From positions 4,012,642 through 4,076,641 of the forward strand of contig NC_019866.2 of the NCBI RefSeq assembly GCF_002234675.1: a stretch of 64,000 nt of DNA, in the 5' to 3' direction. Below are positions 24,527 through 57,000 of the stretch, piece by piece (position 1 is the stretch's first letter; the number at the start of each line of letters is the position of its first letter). The notes under the pieces were generated by a model, which worked only from the letters and a program-made list of their open reading frames with translations, was not told the origin of the DNA and ran no database searches. The position numbers and the translations under genes were made by a program. Origin of the DNA: Oryzias latipes (Eukaryota > Chordata > Actinopteri > Beloniformes > Adrianichthyidae).

Positions 24527-26100
24527 CGGGGATCCCGTTCACTGCGGTGCAACGCAAACCTGCTGAAGTTGATGGATTTAGCAGGCGACTCTTTATTTCC
24601 ACAGACTGCCTTCAATTGGAGGAATCTTTATGGAGCAGCTGCACTCCCAGAATAATGCATTTTCTAAAAGCCTAAAAATGTGAGGGGAGGAACAAAAACA
24701 ATACTAAAACTTTGAAAACGTCTGACTTTATCAAGCAAATATGGTTATTTAAAACATCTGCAGCACAAAAAAGTTTAACACTGACCACTGTTTTTTTTTA
24801 GACTAAGTGTTAATCTTCACAAAGAAATAAAAAGACCTAACATTTGCAAGTGGAAATAAACTGTAAAGAAATGAGAAAAAAAAACCAAAGAAACTGCAAA
24901 TATCCACATCTCACACTGTTTGTGTGTGTGTGTGTTTTGTCTAGCAAGATTTATGTGCTTTTAATCGAGTGGCTGGAAAACCAAAGAGAATGAAGAGAAA
25001 GGGGATGAAAAACAGTTTGCCATCCGGATGAAGGCAGAGAAAAGGACAAAGGGAATGCTAACACTGGGGCTCGCCATGAAAGCAGCAGGTGGAACCTCAC
25101 GCTTCTGCAGCCGCCATCGATGTTTGCTGAACGCATTCAACAGAACTACATGTTAAAGGTGTATTAAAAAACACTCCCAACACCGAAGAACGGATGAAAC
25201 GACAAAGAACAAATAAATTAAAAGGTTAAAAGCAAATGCATGTGGAGGACGCTCCAGTTAAAAAGAAAAACAACCTCTTCGTAGCGATTCAGCCGCTGTG
25301 TAGGAACTAAACACGCCATTAGCTAAACAGGAAGTTGCAGCGAGTCTGGACAGAAACAACCAGCAGGGAAAGTAAAGGACAGTTTGGAATCACAGAACCA
25401 CAGCGGGTAGAAATGCTGAAGCTCAACTCACTGTCAGATACTTTGTTAATTCAACCAAGCTTATAATACTAATTATAACAGCAAGAGTAATATTCTACTA
25501 ACGCACGGAAAGGAAATTAAAAGACGACCTTCACACTTGGAAATCCTGCAACGGTGAAAAACCAAATAGAGTGAAGTAAATTTTAAAAGTGCGCCCTCAA
25601 CAGGAGCTTTTAAAAACCCTGAAGTTAGTCTGGTGTTTCTGTGCGTTTATGGAAGGGGGGGGGGTCTGAACGGGAACGGGACGTTTGCGTTCTCTGCAGG
25701 ATCGTGGGACACAGAAAAATCAAAAGATCTGTGGGTTGAGCCGAAACGGTCGCCGTGGCAACAGGGAAACAACCTCTCTCTGTGGGTGTAGGAAACCAAA
25801 TCCGCCTGGAAAATGTGTTCAAGTCCGACAATACTGCGACAGACGGGGTCAAGACGCCACCGTCGGCGGGTGCGCGCCCCCATCACAGACTGCGGGACAG
25901 CCCCGTCCATGAAGCTGTGCATACAAAGTGCAAATGCCTGCGTCACGGTTTCCTACTTAACTGAAGTCATCCGGAGAGCTAACCGGTCTCCAACGTTGGC
26001 TTGGTTTCTACTTTGCTAGCACTCATCAGGAAGGAGAACCAAAAGGGTGAAAGGGTCCGGCAGGACGTTGGCAAGAAACGGAAAGGGGGAAGTGCTTTCG
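24527..26100 (-). other. setd1a: setd1a 3'UTR
   Basis: A non-coding stretch following the setd1a stop codon, about 1.5 kb, conserved with copy A (about 2360-3935). A possible poly(A) signal (minus-strand AATAAA) lies at 24592-24597. The end is uncertain, as other signals may be used. Confidence 0.5.
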
Positions 26101-45276
<19,176 letters not shown>

Positions 45277-46440
45277 TCTACAACTAGAAGACAACAAAAG
45301 CCAGACATTACAATGTAAAACTTTAAGTGTTTTTAATTTTGGTATGGCTGGTTGTAACCTGCTGTGAATTAGCCATTAATTAAGAAGTAGTTCTTTATGA
45401 AGCCCTGATTGATTGAATAAGAAACCCAAATTTTTATATATGCTTTTTCTGTTTAACAGTATGGCAATTATATTTGGAAAGAAATTTCCAATTGACTTGT
45501 CAGAAATTAAATCAAACAAAACAAAAGCCAAATTGCAGAATATGTATTACTGACTGCCAATTGTTAGCTCCCTATATACAAACAGGGAAAAAAGTAAACA
45601 GAACGAAATGCGTCACGACAGTCACAGTTAACAAAATTAAAACTTTTTGTACTGCTTCATAGTCATCTTTAAGGGAAAAAGACATACTAATTTCTGTCAG
45701 GACATTTTAAAATATTGTTTTCCGCCCGGTTAAACTGTCACAACAATGATCAGCCCTACGTCAGACTTAAGCTAATGCTAACATAAGCTAACTTGTACCA
45801 ACAAAGTATTGATATATTGCGTTTTTAAATACCGATACAGATTTGAAACGAAATGCATTTAGTTCGCGTTGTCAAATACGTAATAAAAAAGTCATGTTGG
45901 CGGTTCTAAAATCAGATAACCCTGGATGAAATTGATTTTGATGTGCCGTCTCGTTTTAGCCGAGGCAAAATTGGCTAGTACTGCCGTTAAATGCTAGCTA
46001 GCAAGATCAAGGCAATAGTTTACGCTTTAATTTAGATAACCCTACACCGTATTTTTTACCAATAACATGCACGTTATAGGTCAGTGAATCATTCCCTCCC
46101 CACAGCAACCCTACTACTGCTCGTAAACCTACTGCCCGCAAAACCGATGATAGCGAACCGCTGCTAGCTATGTCGAGGCCCGGGAGCCGATCAAGAAAAA
46201 CACTGGGTCCTTAACGCAGGCGCAAGGTCTCCGTTTCGGAATTGAGAAAAATTTGACCACACAAAACGATGCCGCTACCATTCCGATAGCAATTCTAGGC
46301 GGAAAGACGTCTCCTGGTGCGACGCATCCCTTGTTTACTCTTATATTGTTGAGAGAGCAACCATCGCCAAACCAACCTGAAAGCCTCGCCTGTTCTCCAT
46401 CGGTGTATGCCAATGCAGCCTGTAGTTAGTCCTCAACACT
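45277..46440 (-). promoter_or_regulatory. setd1a: setd1a leader and promoter region
   Basis: Upstream of the ATG exon, whose acceptor sits just before GAATGG, the sequence is AT-rich to about 46100. It then becomes CpG-richer (46130-46420), the likely promoter and noncoding first exon. The exact leader donor and start site are not resolved. Confidence 0.4.
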
Positions 46441-47780
46441 TTCTTTAATTTGGAAAATAAATTAATTAATAAAGTATTGTAATATTCTTAGTAAAGAATG
46501 AATGCTAAACAAAATAATAGCAGGGAATAATTTACGATAATTTGCTAAAGTAAATATAACACCAGCAAGTCCATTTACAATCGAATCTGCCGATAATGTT
46601 CTAAGAGGATTTATTTTTCAACGCCCCCCCTACAGGTCGATCAGGGTAATTACAATAGATAACTTCAATTCAGGGTAATCATTTGTGAAAACATTTTGTA
46701 AATTGCGTCCTTAAGGTTGTGGCAAATATTCTCAATGTGTGTGTGTGTGTTTTTAACAAAATTTAAGAAAAGTTAAAAAGTCAACATTTAAGGTCACTGT
46801 AAGATGTACATTTTATAAAGCCTGGTCATTACAAACTTTAATAATACAGATGATTCATGAAAAAGATTTGTTCAAAGTTTCCTGTAATTAGATGAGGAAA
46901 AAATATCAGATTTAAAGATCACTGCTATAATAAGCTAATTCTATTGAAATGTTGCAAAATAACCTTTGATAGTTTTATCTTTTGCACCAAATCCTTGTTT
47001 TTGGAAAGTTCATAATTCACTTGTTTTATATACTTTTACTTTGTTGAGGGCATCTTGTCTCATTTTGACAAGCTATCACGCCCCCCCCCCCCCCCTTTGA
47101 TTTTCATTACAATATAATGAAGAAAATGTGCAAAACCACTTCTCTCCTTAAGAGTTTACACCATTAATTAAATGAACCTTAGTGTAGCTTTGATGACATA
47201 TAAATAAGTACATAAGCTGAATACCACATCACAATGACTTAGCATAGGCCTTTAGTTATTAACCACGATTGAATCTAAAAAAATATATAGGCTTTTGAAC
47301 CAAATGTAACTCGATTTTGTGCATTGTTCGACTACTTTATTTTATCCTAATTGTTATAAAAATAATTAAATTCCAGATCAGCACAAATACACAAAACATC
47401 ACATATATAAAATCTTTCACCAAACTCAGGCTTTCAGTATTATTGGCTTTTGTTGAAAAATGTCTATTTTGTTGTATAACAAACAGTTTAAATCTTGCAC
47501 TGTATAACGATCTTAGGCTAAACTAAATTGCTGCATCTGTTTCTGCCTCATCACAAAACCACTTCCGTGTAACCCAAGCTGACCGGAGACTGCTGATACA
47601 ATTCACAAGATATATTTAGGATGAAGTTGCTCCCTTCCCTGCGCTTATTATAAACTCTTAGCCTCTAACACCATGACGGTTTTTAATCTTGTCCTCACCG
47701 TTTAACACACAAGTTAGTTTTCTGTCTCCATAATCTCTAGAAGGCTTATATATTTTCACACAAGACAGTTTTTCGACACA
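46441..47780. other. Intergenic DNA between setd1a and ccdc47
   Basis: AT-rich, no gene seen. It contains a (GT)n run near 46737-46751 and a C15 homopolymer at 47081-47095. It marks the join between two gene blocks that lie on different human chromosomes. Confidence 0.4.
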
Positions 47781-47789
47781 CCAGTGCAG

Positions 47790-47795
47790 TTTATT
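47790..47795 (-). terminator. ccdc47 poly(A) signal (candidate)
   Basis: Minus-strand AATAAA about 490 bases past the ccdc47 stop. Confidence 0.5.
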
Positions 47796-48284
47796 GTTTG
47801 CTCAGAAAATCATTAGAAACAGTCTAAGGGGGGAAAAAAAATCCTGGTACGCTTATATATATATTAAATTCCTTGAGATGATTGTTTAAAGAAAATATTA
47901 ATGCCAATACATTTCTATTGAATCGACATTGTTTCTTTCGGTCCTTAAATGTGGCACCATACCACCAAATAATGTTCTCATTTTCTGCAAATTATAGTTA
48001 AAAGCTTAGCAAGCTATGATGCAGTCTTAAATAGATATTAATAATGTAGAAAAACATAATGACAGAGGATGATTTTGGTGGTGAAGAGGCCTGCATGTCC
48101 GACATTTGGTTATTCCGTTACAAAAAGACAGGTAGTGTTACAGTTAAGCCCGACACGGCCGCTCATGTCTGTCTGAAGCTGCATGGCACCTGTGGAGTTG
48201 GAGCTGTGGTGAGAGAAGCGAGAGGAAAAACTGAGCCGGCACAGTTTTTACATGTGCTTGTATGTCTTTCTGCACAGCGATCAT

Positions 48285-51200
48285 TCACATGGCTTTGACT
48301 TTGATCTGTTTCATCTTCATCTGCTTCTTTTCCATCTTCTTCTGCTCGCGTCGTTGAGCTGCTTCCTGTAAAAGTAGAAAAAGACAAAAAGATGCATTTC
48401 TAGTCTTTTTTTCCAATTGTCCTTTAATGGAAACAAACAAATGTATAGTAAAAACTATATATGTATTCAAAACCTCCAGACGACGTTGTCTTTCTGGATC
48501 CTCTTCATTCATGATTCTCTCCTTCTCGGCTCTCTTTTTCTCCTCGCGGCGGGTCTGGGCTGCCTCCTGGCGCTGAGCGTGAGTCTGTTTCAGGAAGTTT
48601 TCTTCCACCCGAGCCCTATTCCTGTCAGCTTTCTGTTTTCCCTAAATATGCAGATTATATGATAAGAAAAGAACAATCTGTAAACGCGATCTTCAAAGTC
48701 CAGAGCAAAAGCGATTTACTTCATAATCTCTTATAATGCGGGTTAACATCCGCTTAACATTTAGTATTTGAAATTTTTTGCTTTGTTAATCTGTTTTTAA
48801 TTTCTTCATATTTTCATGCAGATCATTGACAAACAACTTTCCGGTTCAACTGACTTACAGACTTGTCTGACATTCGGGACACATTTAACTTCATGTTACA
48901 TTTCTGGATGTTTACCTCTCTGTTTAGACGGAGCTTCTTGACTTTATCGATGCTGTAGATCACCATGTTCATGAGAGGAAGCAGTGAGTCCATATCTTTG
49001 GGAGACGTGTTGCCCATTCCAGGCACTACAAGCAAACAAATGCTGCAAATTTAGCTAATTACCAAGAACAGAAAGGAATTACACAAAGATGACAAGCTGA
49101 CCATTAAATGTAAACAGGAGTGTCTTCTTAGTCTCAGGCAGCTTTAGAGGCTGACCCTCCCTGAAAATTAAAAGACACATTTTTAGACAAAAATACTTCT
49201 CAAGGTCCCAAAAATAAAAAAAAAAACACACACACACTCTTGCCATTTTATAATCACGTGAAACCTGCTGGGAACACCATTTTTTGTTTTTATTTGTAAA
49301 TTCATTCAACTTTAACTGCAAAGGAGCAACTTTATGTCACAAAATCAGAGCAGGAATTACTTGTAGGATTGTAACAGTTAATCCATTCCAACCAGATGGA
49401 TGCGTCTGAGGCGGTTTATCGAATCGACCAATACCATTAAAACATCACTTCAAAAAGAAAAAAATCAATTAGAATCTATCTTGGAAAATACCATTTGGAT
49501 TGAGACATGGTGGGTTTATTTTACTGTTATGTAAAAGTGCATCACAGCGGACAACACAAATGTGATGCAGCAAAAATGGATCAGTCCACCGTTCCAGTCC
49601 AATGTGTGGAAACCCTTTGGGTTTAGCAAAGACATCTGACTGTCTGGTGTAGAATGTTAGAGAATGTCAGAGAATCAGATCGTTTAAAATGAACCGATAT
49701 CGACTATGAATCGGATCATAATCCATAAATTATGTTGATGTGAATTTAATCTTTGTTAAAATGAATTGTTACACTCCTATTTGATGGACACATTATGAAC
49801 AGCTCTATGAGACTGAGCTGCAGCCAGGATTTACTGGGGGGGGGGGGGGGGGGGGGGGGCAGTTTCTTTCACAATCCACAAAAAAATGTCCCTTGGTTAT
49901 TTGAATTTGTTCCCCTGCAATGACCTTATGTATTCTTTTTGTGCCATAAAGTTTACATTTAAGCATAATTAAAAAAATACAAATGGTTAAGAACCATGTG
50001 AAGTATCTTATTCACACATACTTACTCTTGCATAACTTTTGGACCAGAAAATTGGTCTGAAAAATGGATGGACTCAATCTTTTCCGCTTGGGTGGTGATG
50101 TAGTGTACCATCTAAAATAGAAAAGGACAGAAGTAAAGTCAAGACATCAGTATTGTCCATTATGTGAGGTAAAATGTCATGAGGTGATTTAGAAATGTCT
50201 GAATAAATAGCTCTCCATAAGCTATAGAATCATAATGACTGAACAAATGTAACTATCTAACTGTGAGCTTGGAGGTCGGCAGACTTGACCTTGTTATCCA
50301 TCACACCATCTGTGACTTCGCCCATCTCACTAAGAATAGCCAGGGAGTCTGGAAGCCCATATTTAGCACCGGACTTCGGCTTGTCTCCACAGAATTCACT
50401 CTGTACGAAGAAAGAGAAAAAGGAAACAAAGTGCTTACTGTCAGAATGGTTTCTAAAAGGTAAGGAAACAAAAATATAACCAAGACAATTCCAGGGATAT
50501 TTACCAAGTCTTGCATGTCCTTCTGCATTCGAGCCATTGCTTTCTTTGTACCCACAGCAAACACAAAAGTGTCCATGTCCTCGTCATTAAGAGTCACTTT
50601 AACTTGCTGAAAATGAATTCCACAAACTCTTGGTCACATCATATTTTTCATTTCAAACCCAGAAAAGAAGGAAATTGACTTCTGCCCACCACTTGGTCAC
50701 ATGCAGGCCTCATCATCCTGGCAAGAACATTCAGAAGATCTTGTCTCTTCAGAAACTGTGAAAGCCAATAAATGTGTTAGCGAACAAAACCAAAAGATGT
50801 AAGTAAAAGCTAATAAGACAGCAGACAATAGATACCTTGAGCTGAATCAGCATGCCTTCACAGCACACACGCCCAGAGCACCACAGGTTGTAGATATGTT
50901 CATTTTCCTGATTCAGTTTCCCAGTGCTGACAGCTTCTTTACTCGTTCCATCATCACCTGAGCATGAAGATTGACAAAACCACATTACAGCAACATGCAA
51001 CTGATCGACTGAAATACCACACAGGTGTGAACCAGGGAGAACAGGACTCACCCACTAGTGCAAAGTTGCTCTCTAGAAGCTCTTTGTGTGAATTGAACCA
51101 AGCCTGAGCCAGCCGACTGTTTTTGTTCTTGCCAATGATGTAGTTCATGATGTACGCCAACAGGCCGGTCACCATGAGGATTTCCATGTAATAACTTTCC

Positions 51201-51920
51201 CAGCTGTTTTGAAGATGTGCAGGAACCTACAAAGTAAGGGGGGGAGGGATTGCTGTATCTGAAACTTGCAAATTTCCACCTTTGCCTCAGAAAACTTGTA
51301 TCAGTTTTAAAATACAGAGGCCTCTGAAAAAACTGAACAACCAGTTAAGCATTAAATTATATTACTGTGGCCAAAGAACTGGAAATCAATGCCAAATGCT
51401 ATACTTCTATAAGAGGTGATCACATACATGCAGAAGATTTTTGTAATCAATTTATCTTACCGTGTGAATTATTAGCGGGTCCTTCATAGAGGGGCCAGGC
51501 TTTTCCGAATCGCCAAATCCCTCAAACTCATCCTGGTCATACTTTCCATCTTGATCCTTTTAAATGACAAAAAAGCACATTTAGATTTATTTTTTCTTTT
51601 AACAATTTTTAGTGATTAAAAAAGGAAAAGTTATATACTTGGGTATCCGAGTCCTCAAAACCGTCTTGACCATCTTCCAGCTCTACAGTGGCTTCATCTT
51701 CATCTTCTTCAGGCTGTGCAGATGAGCCTCGTGGAGGGGGGGCGCTTTCTTTCTCAGCTGTTAAATCCTCATTCATGTCCTCAAACTCTGCAAAGTCATT
51801 GTCATCAAACTCTGCTAGGTCCTCCCCATCATCAAAATCATCGTTGTAACGGCCCTTGGAGCCAGGAAAGGCCAGGAGTAGCAGCAGTATGGGTATTAGT
51901 AGAAGACGTGGTCTTTGCAT
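48285..51920 (-). CDS. ccdc47: CCDC47 (calumin), PAT complex subunit, complete
   Basis: Twelve coding exons (minus): 51639-51920, 51461-51556, 51052-51226, 50836-50957, 50690-50755, 50505-50606, 50290-50400, 50026-50111, 49102-49160, 48916-49025, 48474-48641 and 48285-48365. They total 1458 nt, 485 aa (human 483). It is an ER membrane protein that, with Asterix, shields polar membrane segments during multipass protein insertion and affects ER calcium. Visible features are a signal peptide ([16 protein letters not shown], about 5-20), then an acidic lumenal region with [12 protein letters not shown] membrane segment [16 protein letters not shown] (about 144-159) and a conserved cytosolic domain with [19 protein letters not shown] follow. 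A Lys/Glu/Arg-rich coiled-coil tail ends QIKVKAM. I chose MQRPR as the start because it begins the signal peptide; the upstream Met lies before the acceptor. Confidence 0.95.
49836..49859 (+). repeat. G24 homopolymer
   Basis: Twenty-four consecutive G on the plus strand (C on the ccdc47 transcript strand) within a ccdc47 intron. It has quadruplex-forming potential and is likely length-variable or poorly sequenced. Confidence 0.85.
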
Positions 51921-52527
51921 GATGGAAACCTGCACAGGAGAAAAAAAATGGAGGGCCCTCAGAGGTTCACAACACATCTATATAGCAACTTTTATATAAA
52001 CATAAAAGACAGGAAATACTTTTCGAGCTCGACCACTGAGTTTCAAGTAACAAAGAATGAGTTGTGCAATTAAATAGGAAAATACATGAATGTTTTTTTT
52101 CTTTAACTGTTAGAATAAACCCCAAAATATAAGTTATAACCTAAATGGTCCAGTAATACTGTGATAACAACGACACCCAACAAATCAAATGTAGCTAAGT
52201 CACAAACAACAGCTTGAGCATGGCTGAATATACAGGGACAAATCGTTTGCTAACAAATACATTTAAAAAAAATTTTTTACCTTTACTTTGCTATCAATTA
52301 ATAACATATCTAAGAATTAAGATTAATCCTAATAACTAAACCCATCCCCCAACTCTCACTCACTTTAATCTGTTAGCAAACGTAGCATTTGGCTAATGCT
52401 AGCTAAGGAAGCCTGACACACTGTCACGTTGAACTAAACCTGTGTTCTAGATCAATATAAAACTGCTATATATTTAGTGAGATTTGTAAACAGAGTGTAA
52501 ACCAAAAATAATGAAGAAGCTGCCTAC

Positions 52528-52650
52528 CTTGAGGATAAAGTATAGCAATGAACGCGAAGCTGGTTAGGAGAAAAGAACTTGAAACTGTCCTTGGAGTAAA
52601 GTTCCGTTTGAGACAGGAAACTGCCAGTGACATGACTTGCCTTTCAAAAT
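52528..52650 (-). promoter_or_regulatory. ccdc47: ccdc47 noncoding exon 1 and promoter
   Basis: A minus-strand donor (CAAG then GTAGGC) at 52522-52527 fits the acceptor at 51930-51931 in front of the coding exon, so the leader exon begins upstream of about 52528. The transcription start is not determined. Confidence 0.5.
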
Positions 52651-53870
52651 AAAAGCAACGATGTAGAAAACTTTTTCCAGAAGTCTAGCATGTGTTCTCT
52701 TGCAGTGACAGATAACAAGACACACCAAGATTTCCTTTTTTTTTTTTTAAATCACCAACCAATAGAGTGTTTTTACTGCAAGATGAGTTGTCATTTGTAT
52801 AAGAAAGTCTGGAGTGATAGAGAAGTATGTTTGAGTTGTTCAGGACATCCATTAGAGCTGGAAGACATAAGACGTGCTGTATGTGTGACAGAAGAGTTCA
52901 AGCTGGAGGTGAGACTGCACCATCAGCTTTGAGCTCCTTCTTGTTTGCTGTGATGATGGATGGACAAACTGGCAGATAAGGAACCTCTATAGATCGTGAT
53001 GTTTGCAGTTGACATCACGATCTGAGCAGAGAGCAGGTGGAGGAACATCTAGGAGATTTGTTCTGGAATGCAGAGGAATGAAGATCAGCTGCAGCAAGAC
53101 AAAGTTGCTGCATTTAAATGAGAGGAATTTAAGCGGAATGTTTCAGGGAGCAGAGGTGAAAAATTGAGGACTTTAATGGCCACTTGTTGTGGTAATTAAG
53201 CCATTCATTAACATACCATGGTTTATAAACTTTACATTAATTGAATTATAAATTGTCTAGGAATACTTTTGACAGCAACAAATACAAGTTCCTTTCAAAA
53301 CCAGCTGACAGTGCCACACCGTCACAAGGAGGTTCGATATTTGGTGTGGTATACGATATTTTTTTGGACAGAAAAAGCAACTAAAAGGGCTCAATCAAAT
53401 TGGAATAATCTTACTTCCGGTTCATGTGTCAAAATTAAACATAGAAACAAGACTGCACATTCGTTAGAAAGTAAACATTGACGCTGCATCGTATAATAAA
53501 CATAAAATTCATTAGGATATGTAGACAAGATGTTACAAGAAAAACAATCTTGAAGCCTGTAAACTGTATTTACCCCCTTATGGTCACAACTGCAGACAGT
53601 AATCAAGATTGACGTAACTACATAATTTCGCTTCCGGTAGACACGTTAAAAATAAAACTATTTTGAAACACAGCCTGACAGTGAGAAATACATAGCAAAA
53701 AAATTACGTAAATTTTATTTTAATTATAATTAAATTCATAAAACACATGTTTAATTTAACAACATAAACTCAAACGTTCTCACTAAAAGTTTTAATGAGT
53801 GCTCTTTAAAAACTCTCTTTTATTTTGAAAGTGTAACCAGGAAGTTCTTCATACGTCGGTTAGATGGTTC
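52651..53870. other. Intergenic DNA between divergent ccdc47 and dcaf7
   Basis: The two genes point away from each other. I see no further gene in this spacer. Short open frames here have no protein-like signature. Confidence 0.4.
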
Positions 53871-54087
53871 GCCATCAAGATCGTAACAAGCAATGCTACT
53901 CTTTGTTAAGTGAAGTGCTGTAAAATCTTGTTTTAGAACAAGATTTACGTTTTTAACAGTCAACCGTGCTTCTTTTGATGCTTTTCTATTATAGGAAAAC
54001 GAGCCGGTAAAAGTTCGTCGCGGCGTTTTCTTATTTGACAGTAAGCTAGGGCTAGCGTGTTAGCTGCTCAGACAACAGCTCGTGAGG

Positions 54088-57000
54088 ATGTCGCTTCACG
54101 GCAAAAGAAAAGAAATCTACAAGTACGAGGCGCCATGGACGGTGTACGCAATGAACTGGAGCGTTCGTCCGGATAAACGCTTTCGGCTGGCCCTCGGGAG
54201 CTTTGTGGAAGAGTATAACAACAAGGTGCGTAGCTTGTTTTATGTTTTGTTTTTTGAGTCAGCTAACCCTTCACGAACAAACGCGCTTGAATCAGTGCTA
54301 TGCTAGCTCTGTACATGTTTAGAGTGGTATTGCAAAATGTTATTGCGTTTATTATCTTCGTAATAACGTCTCCATCGATGCTTAATGGTACCCCTTTTTT
54401 AATTTAATTTAATTAATTAATTAATTTATTTTTTATTAGAACGAATCGCTTTTATTTTTTTCTTGTCATCATATCTCTACTCAGGTTCAGTTGGTGGGTC
54501 TGGAAGAGGAGAGCTCCGAGTTTGTCTGCAGGAACACGTTTGATCACCCTTACCCCACCACCAAGATCATGTGGATCCCGGACACCAAAGGGGTCTACCC
54601 AGACCTGCTGGCCACCAGTGGAGACTATTTGCGCATTTGGAGGGTAGGATGTCAAACCCCGGTCACCTGCTGCGTCTGTCATGTTTTTGTTTGGGTCATC
54701 TCTTTGTAACTCGAGTACTTTTCACTTTGGGATTTTTTTTTACATCGGTGTGTTTGAAGGAACTTATACTTGTCATGCTTTACATTGCCGCATCGCTGCT
54801 TTATGTGTTAAAACTCTTTTATATTAAAGGGGATTTTCAGACCTGTAAGCATAATGTTACAATTATCAAATGAAACTTTATTTATAGGGCATTTTTCATA
54901 CAACAGTGAGTGCTTTATAGACTTGAAACAATCAAAAAAATAAATAAATTATAAAATAGATTATAGAACACATTTAAACATAAAATTACATAAATACAAT
55001 TCAAAATAGAGACAAAAGTGAAAGAAGTGAGGAAATTTTATTTTGAAATGAGATAGAACTGTAAGTAAGTAAAAGTAAACTAAATGTCTGGAGCATTTTT
55101 TTTTAAATAAAAAGGTGTATGTTACCTCTTTATTTTCTTTTAAAAAGCACAGCATTTGTATATATTTTTTTTAAATTTCCCTGAACTATAGCTATAATGC
55201 TGAACCACTATGACAAAGGCTCCATGTATGTAATGAAACCTGTCGTTATACTTTTTTTCCTCCCATTTCTAACTTTTGTGATGCCTCACAGTTTCTTTTA
55301 AAAGTATCATTTGGCAGGTTACATATATGCCTGTTAATTGGCTTCTAACATCAGTTTAAGTATTTTTTAAAAACACACGCAATGCTGTTTATTAGGCCTG
55401 GGCGAAAAATCGATTGAATGAATTAATTCGAATTTTTTGTTACGGGCGATTTCAAAAATAACTGAATCGAGTTTTTGTGTAATGGCGCATTTTTGGCTCC
55501 CCGGAGCTTCCGTAGCGTTAGTTTCACACGGCAATGTGGCAAGCGACAAACAACAACATCATAGCACACACGAAACAGCAAGCGACAACATGGCTTACTG
55601 CCACCGACGTGGAGGAAGAGCCCCCCCCCCCACGCTGCAACATTTGCCTAAAGCCCATCGCAGTCAAAGGCAACAGCACCACAAACCTATTCCAACACCT
55701 GGGGGAAACCTTTTATTACAGTTCTCCTTCAATCCGTAACTCCAAACATGAACGCCCCCCCCCCCAGCACGCTGTCACTCACTCTCGCGCGGCACGCGCT
55801 CATTCCTCTTACACACGCACGCAGTGCGCTGACACGCACACTCATTCTCCAACACCTATATGGTTAGTTCATTAGTTACTTCGTAGTTAGTTTTTACTGT
55901 TATTTGTTAATAAAGAATACTGCGTTGCAATTATGAATTACATTTATTTGTGTATTCATTTGCGATGCCGGATGTTGTGTTAGGCGGGGGGGTTGACCGC
56001 GACTCCTGCTGCTTCGTCAGCGCGGTGATCAAAAATCCCACACCGTGACAGCTCTAGTTTATATCTTGTGGGACACAGAAAAAATGCGACTTTTCCAGTA
56101 CGGATAGCAGAACCGTTGAGGTCAGATCTTGAAGAATGTTGCTCTGGGGCTCGTTCAATACGGGGGCTCAGTACCCATCCCTAGGGGCACGGTGGAGAAC
56201 AATCACTGAAGCGGTCGCTTTGCATACAGCCAAAGACATGGTACCCATATATACTGTGGAGAAAACGGGCTTTATTAATTCAATTAAAACCTTAGACCCC
56301 AGATATGAGCTGTATTGTTAATCCTTTAGAAATGGTGCTACTCTCAAGGTGTAAGTCTGACTTAAAACACAGCTGGGACTTTGATTCCCGGAGTGTGTTC
56401 ATTTATTTATTATTCATCCCAGAAATGGGGGTTACATTTGTCTTGCGTTTGATTAAATAAATCAAAATTTGCTTTAAGTTTTCTGCCGTTTGTACTTATT
56501 GCTTTCCTTAGGTAGGGGGGAAAATCGGAAAAAATCAGAAATCAATTAAAAACATTTTTTTAGACCATATCGCCCAGCCCCAGTGTTTATACATGCTTAT
56601 ACCATGGTCTGAAAGAATACTTAATTCTGATTGGCTGCTGGGTGTGGATATATCATTTTCCTTTGCCGCTCCAGTCGAGGTCACAAGACAATTTGCAGCA
56701 CAACGTAAGAAATAGTCTGCTTTTTGTGAGAACAATTATTTAAACCCAAAAAATAGCAAGAATAAAGTACTAAAAACTGATTGAATATTTATTTCTTTTG
56801 TAAGTGACCATCGTAAAGGCGGGATAATTGCCTTTGAAGTGTGCATTTTTCAAAAATGAACGCACTTCACAGAAGCAACCAATTCAGGCTTCCACGGCGT
56901 GCGTTAATTTCTGAAAAATGCACTCTTGGAAGACCTTTAACCCTTACTTAATGAACTATTCAGCCTCCGATACTGATTTTGAGCATCAGCAAAGAAACAT

